From positions 1-13,109 of the forward strand of contig JNEM01016566.1 of the NCBI GenBank assembly GCA_000697335.1: 13,109 nucleotides of DNA, given 5' to 3'. This stretch comes from Conidiobolus incongruus B7586. Taxonomy: Eukaryota > Entomophthoromycota > Entomophthoromycetes > Entomophthorales > Conidiobolaceae. The position numbers were made by a program, and so were the translations under genes. Shown here piece by piece: positions 9,321-13,109 of the stretch (position 1 is its first letter; every line of letters begins with the position of its first letter). The notes under the pieces are model-generated. The model was not told where the DNA came from. It searched no databases and was given only the letters and a program-made list of their open reading frames with translations.

Positions 9321-9940
9321 ATAAAAGCTTTTACTATACTTATAAACAAAGATTAACTTATATTTATATTTATATTATTAAATTACTTTAAAAATTTCAT
9401 TGATTCTTTTATTAAACTTATAACTCCTCTAATTAATCTCTTGAGAAAAAACTCTTTTTTTGAATAAACCCTATTATATACTTTTTGCATAAATGTTTTA
9501 ATTTTCTATATTACTAATATTTTTGCTTTATTTATTTTTAATCTTAAACAACCTACTATTATATTCATTAATTTTAATTTTTTTGTAATTAGTAGATAAT
9601 TAACCTAATTTAAATTTAATTTATATTTTACCCTTTAATTATAAGATAAAATAATAAATAGGGGAAAATAAGTTAAGTTTAACCTTACAAATATTACCTT
9701 AAAGCTTATAAAGTTCTAGTTATGAAAAATAAAGCTAGCTAAATTAAAATGCCTAGTTTATAAATACAAACTCTTTATCTTAGTAAAAATAATCAAAAAC
9801 TATTTATATTTCTTATTTTATAACCTTTATTTAACACTTATAAATCACAAATCACTTATCTACTTAAACACTCAAAAGTATCTATTAAGAAAACAAGTTA
9901 AATAGATTAAAATTATCTAAGCTTATCTTTTTTTATTTAA
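9321..9940 (+). pseudogene. RNase H domain region (chromovirus fossil)
   Basis: Follows reverse transcriptase directly. The block at about 9845-9880 (NHKSLIYLNTQK) matches the TDHKxLxYL motif near the end of Gypsy RNase H, and the KPTIIF-like stretch near 9549-9570 fits the start of the domain. It removes RNA from RNA-DNA hybrids during replication. Broken in many places. Confidence 0.65.
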
Positions 9941-10099
9941 TATCTCTTAAGTTAATAAAATCATGTTATAAATATTTTGTTAAAAAATCTTATATATTTA
10001 TCCTTTTGTTTTAATTACAAAAACCCAATTAATATTAATATAATAATTATTAATAAAGGAAATAAAGAATTCATTAAATTATTTTTAAAAAAACAATTA

Positions 10100-11000
10100 A
10101 ATGATGATTTTTAAATTTTAAATAAAGAATAACTCTTTAAACTATTAGAAAACTAATTAAATATATCAAAGATCTAAAATCATTGATAACTTACTATATT
10201 ATAACAATTGTTTATATATCCCTAATATTCTTAAGATTTAATAAACAATATTTAATGAGTGTTATAACATATTTGTTAGAAAACATCAAAACTAGTTAAA
10301 ACTATTAAGAGAATTAAAATAATATATTACTAACCTTCTTTAGTTAAATTAGTTTACAAATATATTAATACCTTTGATATATACTAAAGAATTAATTATA
10401 ATACCTAATTAAAATATAGTAAACTTATTCCCTTATAAGTCCCTAATAAAACTTATTAACAAATCTAACTTGATTTTATGAAAATTCTTAAATTAACAAC
10501 TAATTAAAATCATTTACTAATTATAATTGATTTATTCTTTAAATATACATATTTTATTCCCTGTTTCAAAACTTTTATAATTAAAGATATTACAAAACTA
10601 TTATTCTCTAATATTTTACCCATTATAAAATTCTTCAAATTATTATATCAAATAGAGATATACAATTCAACTTTTAATTTTAAAAGTTATTATCCTTTTT
10701 TTTTAAGATTAATTTAGCTATATCTATTACTAATTATCACTAAATTAATAAACTTGCTAAAGAAACAATTAAAACCTTAAAACAAATGATTAAATCCTAT
10801 ATTAACATTAATTAGTTAAATTAAAATGTCTATATCTATCAATTTTAATATTTATTCAATATCTTTATTAACAAATCAACAGGTTTTAACCTTTATTTTA
10901 TCAATTATAACAAATATCTTAACTTAATAATTACTTTAAAACTTTAAATCAACTTATCTTTAGATGTTGTTAAATTTTAATCTAATATTAAATATATTAA
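10100..11000 (+). pseudogene. integrase (chromovirus fossil)
   Basis: Inserts the DNA copy into the host genome. The core is marked by QLDFMK then LLIIIDLFFKYTYFIPC (about 10465-10565), the family's DF-GPLP and V-VDR-SK-AHFIPC region with the first acidic position. It is followed by a stretch corresponding to the PHGLP...S-D---F block (about 10620-10680). The upstream 10100-10440 probably covers the zinc-binding N-terminal domain, which I cannot resolve. Broken in many places. Confidence 0.75.
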
Positions 11001-11329
11001 TTCCCTTGTTAAATTTAATTTAGAAGAAAATTAAAAGGTTATAGAATAATAATATTTAAAGTTATTTAAGAATCTTTTTAAATATAAAACTAGTATGTTT
11101 ATATATTTAGAATAATCTACCTTTAAACTTACCTTATTCAAATCTAACTTAAATCTAAAATATTTGTTATTATATTATAATCCTTATAAAATTAATCTAT
11201 TGATTTAAATTTTAAAAATATTATCTGAGAATTATCTTTAACTTTAAGGATCAACTTTATTTTTCACATATCTAAAATCAAACCTTATTTTGAAGATTTT
11301 AATACTTTTCCTAATCACTTAAAAACCCT

Positions 11330-11530
11330 AAAACTAGATCTAATTATTATTTAAAATAGAGAAAAAGAGTACTATATTGATTATATAATTAAATCTAAAT
11401 CTATTAGGAATAAGCTTTAATTCTATATAAAATAAATAGGTTATCTTATTGAAGAAGCTATATAAAAACCCCTAGAAAATATTAAGTATAACTTAGCTTA
11501 TTATACCTATTTACAATAATTTAGAGAGTG
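11330..11530 (+). pseudogene. C-terminal chromodomain (chromovirus fossil)
   Basis: At the end of pol. The pattern EKEYYIDYIIKSKS (about 11363-11404), then an aromatic-basic strand (LxFYIKxIGYLIEEA), then a PLENI stretch and a final YTYL segment follows the chromodomain order: E-YxVExILdsR, YLVKWxGY, TWEP-xNL, helix. Chromodomains on chromovirus integrases can direct insertion to methylated-histone heterochromatin. This sets the element in the chromovirus clade. Broken. Confidence 0.7.
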
Positions 11531-11562
11531 TGTCTTTTTTAAAAAACTTACTAAAAGAATAT

Positions 11563-11953
11563 TAAAAGACTATTTCTTTAAATTCTTATAAATACTTTCA
11601 TATAATTTAATTAACTATAAATTATATAGATAATTAATACTTTTATAGCTAAATTAGTTATATAAATAGCATTGAACTATCTAATAAACTAGGTTTTTTT
11701 TCTCTCAATAATTATTATTTCTTATCTTTTCTATTATTTCTAAGTTTGAGGCTATATCTTATTAATATTATAGTATATTAATATTACCTAATATAAATCT
11801 TAATATATTAGTGACTTATCCAAGTTTAAAGCTTAATTAAATTTTATTTATATTTGTATACTATAGCTACATTATAATATAATATTTTATATCATATTAC
11901 TCTTATATTAAGTCTTTTTTTATATTATATTAGTACTTACCACTACACTTATA
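11563..11953 (+). repeat. 3' LTR of the chromovirus
   Basis: About 391 bp, the direct-repeat partner of 1809-2200, from taaaagact to tacacttata. It differs from the 5' copy mainly by C/T and G/A substitutions and short poly-T length changes. The short purine-rich run just before it (ctaaaagaa, 11551-11559) may be what is left of the polypurine tract. Confidence 0.88.
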
Positions 11954-11990
11954 AAAATTATTAATCTAATATTTTAAAATTGATATTACT

Positions 11991-12996
11991 ATATTTAAAT
12001 CTTTTTTTAAAAAAGTTTATTTATATATTAATTAATTATATAATAAAAATAAATTAACTTATATGATTATTAGAATTATAAGTCCTAATTAATCTATTAT
12101 AATTAAGGTTATTAAAAAATAATATTAAAAACCATTTAAATTAAAACTTAAATATATTAAAATTTCAGAAAGAATAATAAAAACTATATATATAAATTAA
12201 TTAATATAAGTAAATATAATACTACCAAAATAGTAAATAATAATTTTAAGATTATATAAAAATATTAGGTAATATTTATATTACTATATATATTTTATAT
12301 TATAATAAATATTATTTATATCTTAAGAAAAAACACCCCCAACTAAAGAAACCTCATTATAAAATTAAATAAGACTTTAAATATCAATACTCTAGTTAAA
12401 CTAAAATTAATTAAAGTTATTTAACCTAATAAATTAATAATATATTTTAAAAAATTAAATAATAAAGATAGATATTTCAAAAAAGATAAAAAACTACTTT
12501 ATGACCATTATATTATTAATAACCCAAAAATATAATGATAGATTAATTATAGTTTAAAATTGTATATTATTTTTAACTATATAATATCTCTAAAAAATTA
12601 ATAAAATTTAATACTAAGATATATTATAATTTTTTGAATAATGAATTAAAATATTATTGAGTATTATATGTTAAATAAATCAAATATTATTTTCCAACAA
12701 AATAATACCATTTATTATACTATAAATTCTATTATTAATTAGCTTAAAAATAACAAAATAACTATTATATAATAACTTCCTTAATTTTTTAACCTTAAAT
12801 TAATACATTATTTTTGGGATTAATTAAAAAAATTTATTAAATCTTTCCCTTTAACAAAAGATTTAGATTAACTTTAGGTGTATATTCAAGAAGCTTAAAT
12901 AATATTGATTTTTCTTGATATAAGTAGTTAATTGACTCTATACCCTATAAATTTAAAATAATTAAATAATCAAAAGATAGATATATTAGATATTAA
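11991..12996 (+). pseudogene. Tc1-like transposase, broken (copy C)
   Basis: The most decayed of the three Tc1-like transposases. It aligns with copies A and B from the start region (ATA at 11991 where A has ATG) to the stop at 12994-12996. All three catalytic positions are lost: Asn for the first Asp (12428-12430), Asn for the second Asp (12701-12703, QNN instead of QDN) and His at the Glu position (12806-12808). The 34-residue spacing between the last two is still exact. YFWD just after the Glu position and the KKKHPQL-like stretch near 12329-12346 confirm the family. Many stops and at least one net indel after the core. It is separated from its own left arm by the 10 kb retroelement. Confidence 0.85.
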
Positions 12997-13012
12997 TTTT
13001 TTTATCACTATT

Positions 13013-13109
13013 AAAACCCATAAATTTATAACTTATCTTTAATATATATTTAATTTTAATATATCAATTAATATTAAATTAAATTTAACTTTATATATTA
13101 TATTATTAA
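13013..13109 (-). repeat. right IR/DR arm, Tc1-like copy C, cut by the window end
   Basis: Begins aaaacccataaatttataac, homologous to the right arms of A (5807) and B (7127), with a decayed inner motif tttataacttat (13025-13036). The outer tip is not in the window. Confidence 0.75.

Larger units (their letters stand above)
1809..11953 (+). mobile_element. Ty3/Gypsy LTR retrotransposon (chromovirus), broken fossil
   Basis: Two direct long terminal repeats of about 390 bp (1809-2200 and 11563-11953) bracket a gag-pol interior in the order gag, probable protease, reverse transcriptase, RNase H, integrase, chromodomain. RT before integrase marks Ty3/Gypsy, and the terminal chromodomain marks the chromovirus branch. 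Without the 3018-7462 insertion the element is about 5.7 kb, a normal chromovirus size, so it appears complete in length but is broken throughout, with dozens of breaks. It sits in the leader of Tc1-like copy C and was later hit by a mariner carrying two further elements. LTR ends read ta...ta, consistent with the usual TG...CA after RIP. The LTRs differ mostly by transitions, so RIP rather than neutral drift dominates and a clock age would mislead. Confidence 0.88.
1519..13109 (+). mobile_element. Tc1-like element copy C, oldest, split by a retroelement and cut off by the window end
   Basis: Outer shell of the nest. Its own DNA is 1519-1808 plus 11954-13109. The left tip tattaacctata is a C-to-T decayed version of the cactaacctaca tip of copy A. 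The left 290 bases align with the left arm of copy B, including the shared gggtataaataacaaa block at 1741-1757. After the 3' LTR the same family resumes in register (tctaatattttaaaattgat; B has the equivalent after its own ctattaag) and continues through transposase into the right inverted repeat, which begins near 13013. About 120 bases, including the right tip, should lie beyond the window if it matches A and B in length. It is the most decayed of the three copies. Confidence 0.82.

Noticed and set aside
2340-11530. A host gene cluster in place of the long, weakly coding region
   Set aside because: Recognisable motifs follow the fixed gag-pol order of a Ty3/Gypsy element and lie between two LTRs.
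1-13109. Mitochondrial or other organelle DNA, because of the extreme AT content
   Set aside because: No rRNA, tRNA or respiratory-chain gene is seen, and nuclear transposon families fill the window.
1-13109. CRISPR array, tRNA or rRNA genes, riboswitches
   Set aside because: No regularly spaced repeats and no cloverleaf or rRNA-like blocks were found. The repeats present are transposon ends and LTRs.

Overview
This window looks like a transposon graveyard in a very AT-rich, gene-poor block, most likely from a filamentous ascomycete (Pezizomycotina). CpG is almost absent. Related copies differ mostly by C-to-T and G-to-A changes, usually CpA to TpA or TpG to TpA. In-frame TAA/TAG triplets sit where the families have Gln or Trp codons. 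This is the scar of repeat-induced point mutation (RIP). I see no intact host gene, no RNA gene and no intact transposase. The organism assignment is an inference from the RIP-like pattern and the element types; no host gene confirms it.

Layout. 1-97 is featureless AT-rich flank. 98-1408 is a dead mariner (DD34D), forward. 1409-1518 is a featureless spacer. From 1519 to the end of the window there is one five-level nest. Level 1 is Tc1-like copy C (1519-1808, resuming at 11954-13109, with its right tip beyond the window). Level 2 is a broken Ty3/Gypsy chromovirus with two LTRs (1809-11953), inserted in the leader of C. Level 3 is a second mariner copy on the minus strand (about 3018-7462), which splits the gag region of the retroelement. 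Level 4 is Tc1-like copy B (4203-7340), inserted in the leader of mariner 2. Level 5 is Tc1-like copy A (4450-6021), inserted in the leader of B.

The three Tc1-like copies belong to one family of about 1.57 kb. Each has long terminal inverted repeats (about 215 bp) that carry a repeated 12-base motif at both the outer and inner ends, which is the IR/DR plan known from Sleeping Beauty-type elements. The transposase has DD34E spacing, but the first Asp and the Glu codons are altered in all three copies. Nesting gives an order of arrival, C then retroelement then mariner 2 then B then A, and visible decay follows it: A keeps the most G/C and C the least. The genes do not work together; what the window records is repeated insertion and mutational silencing.
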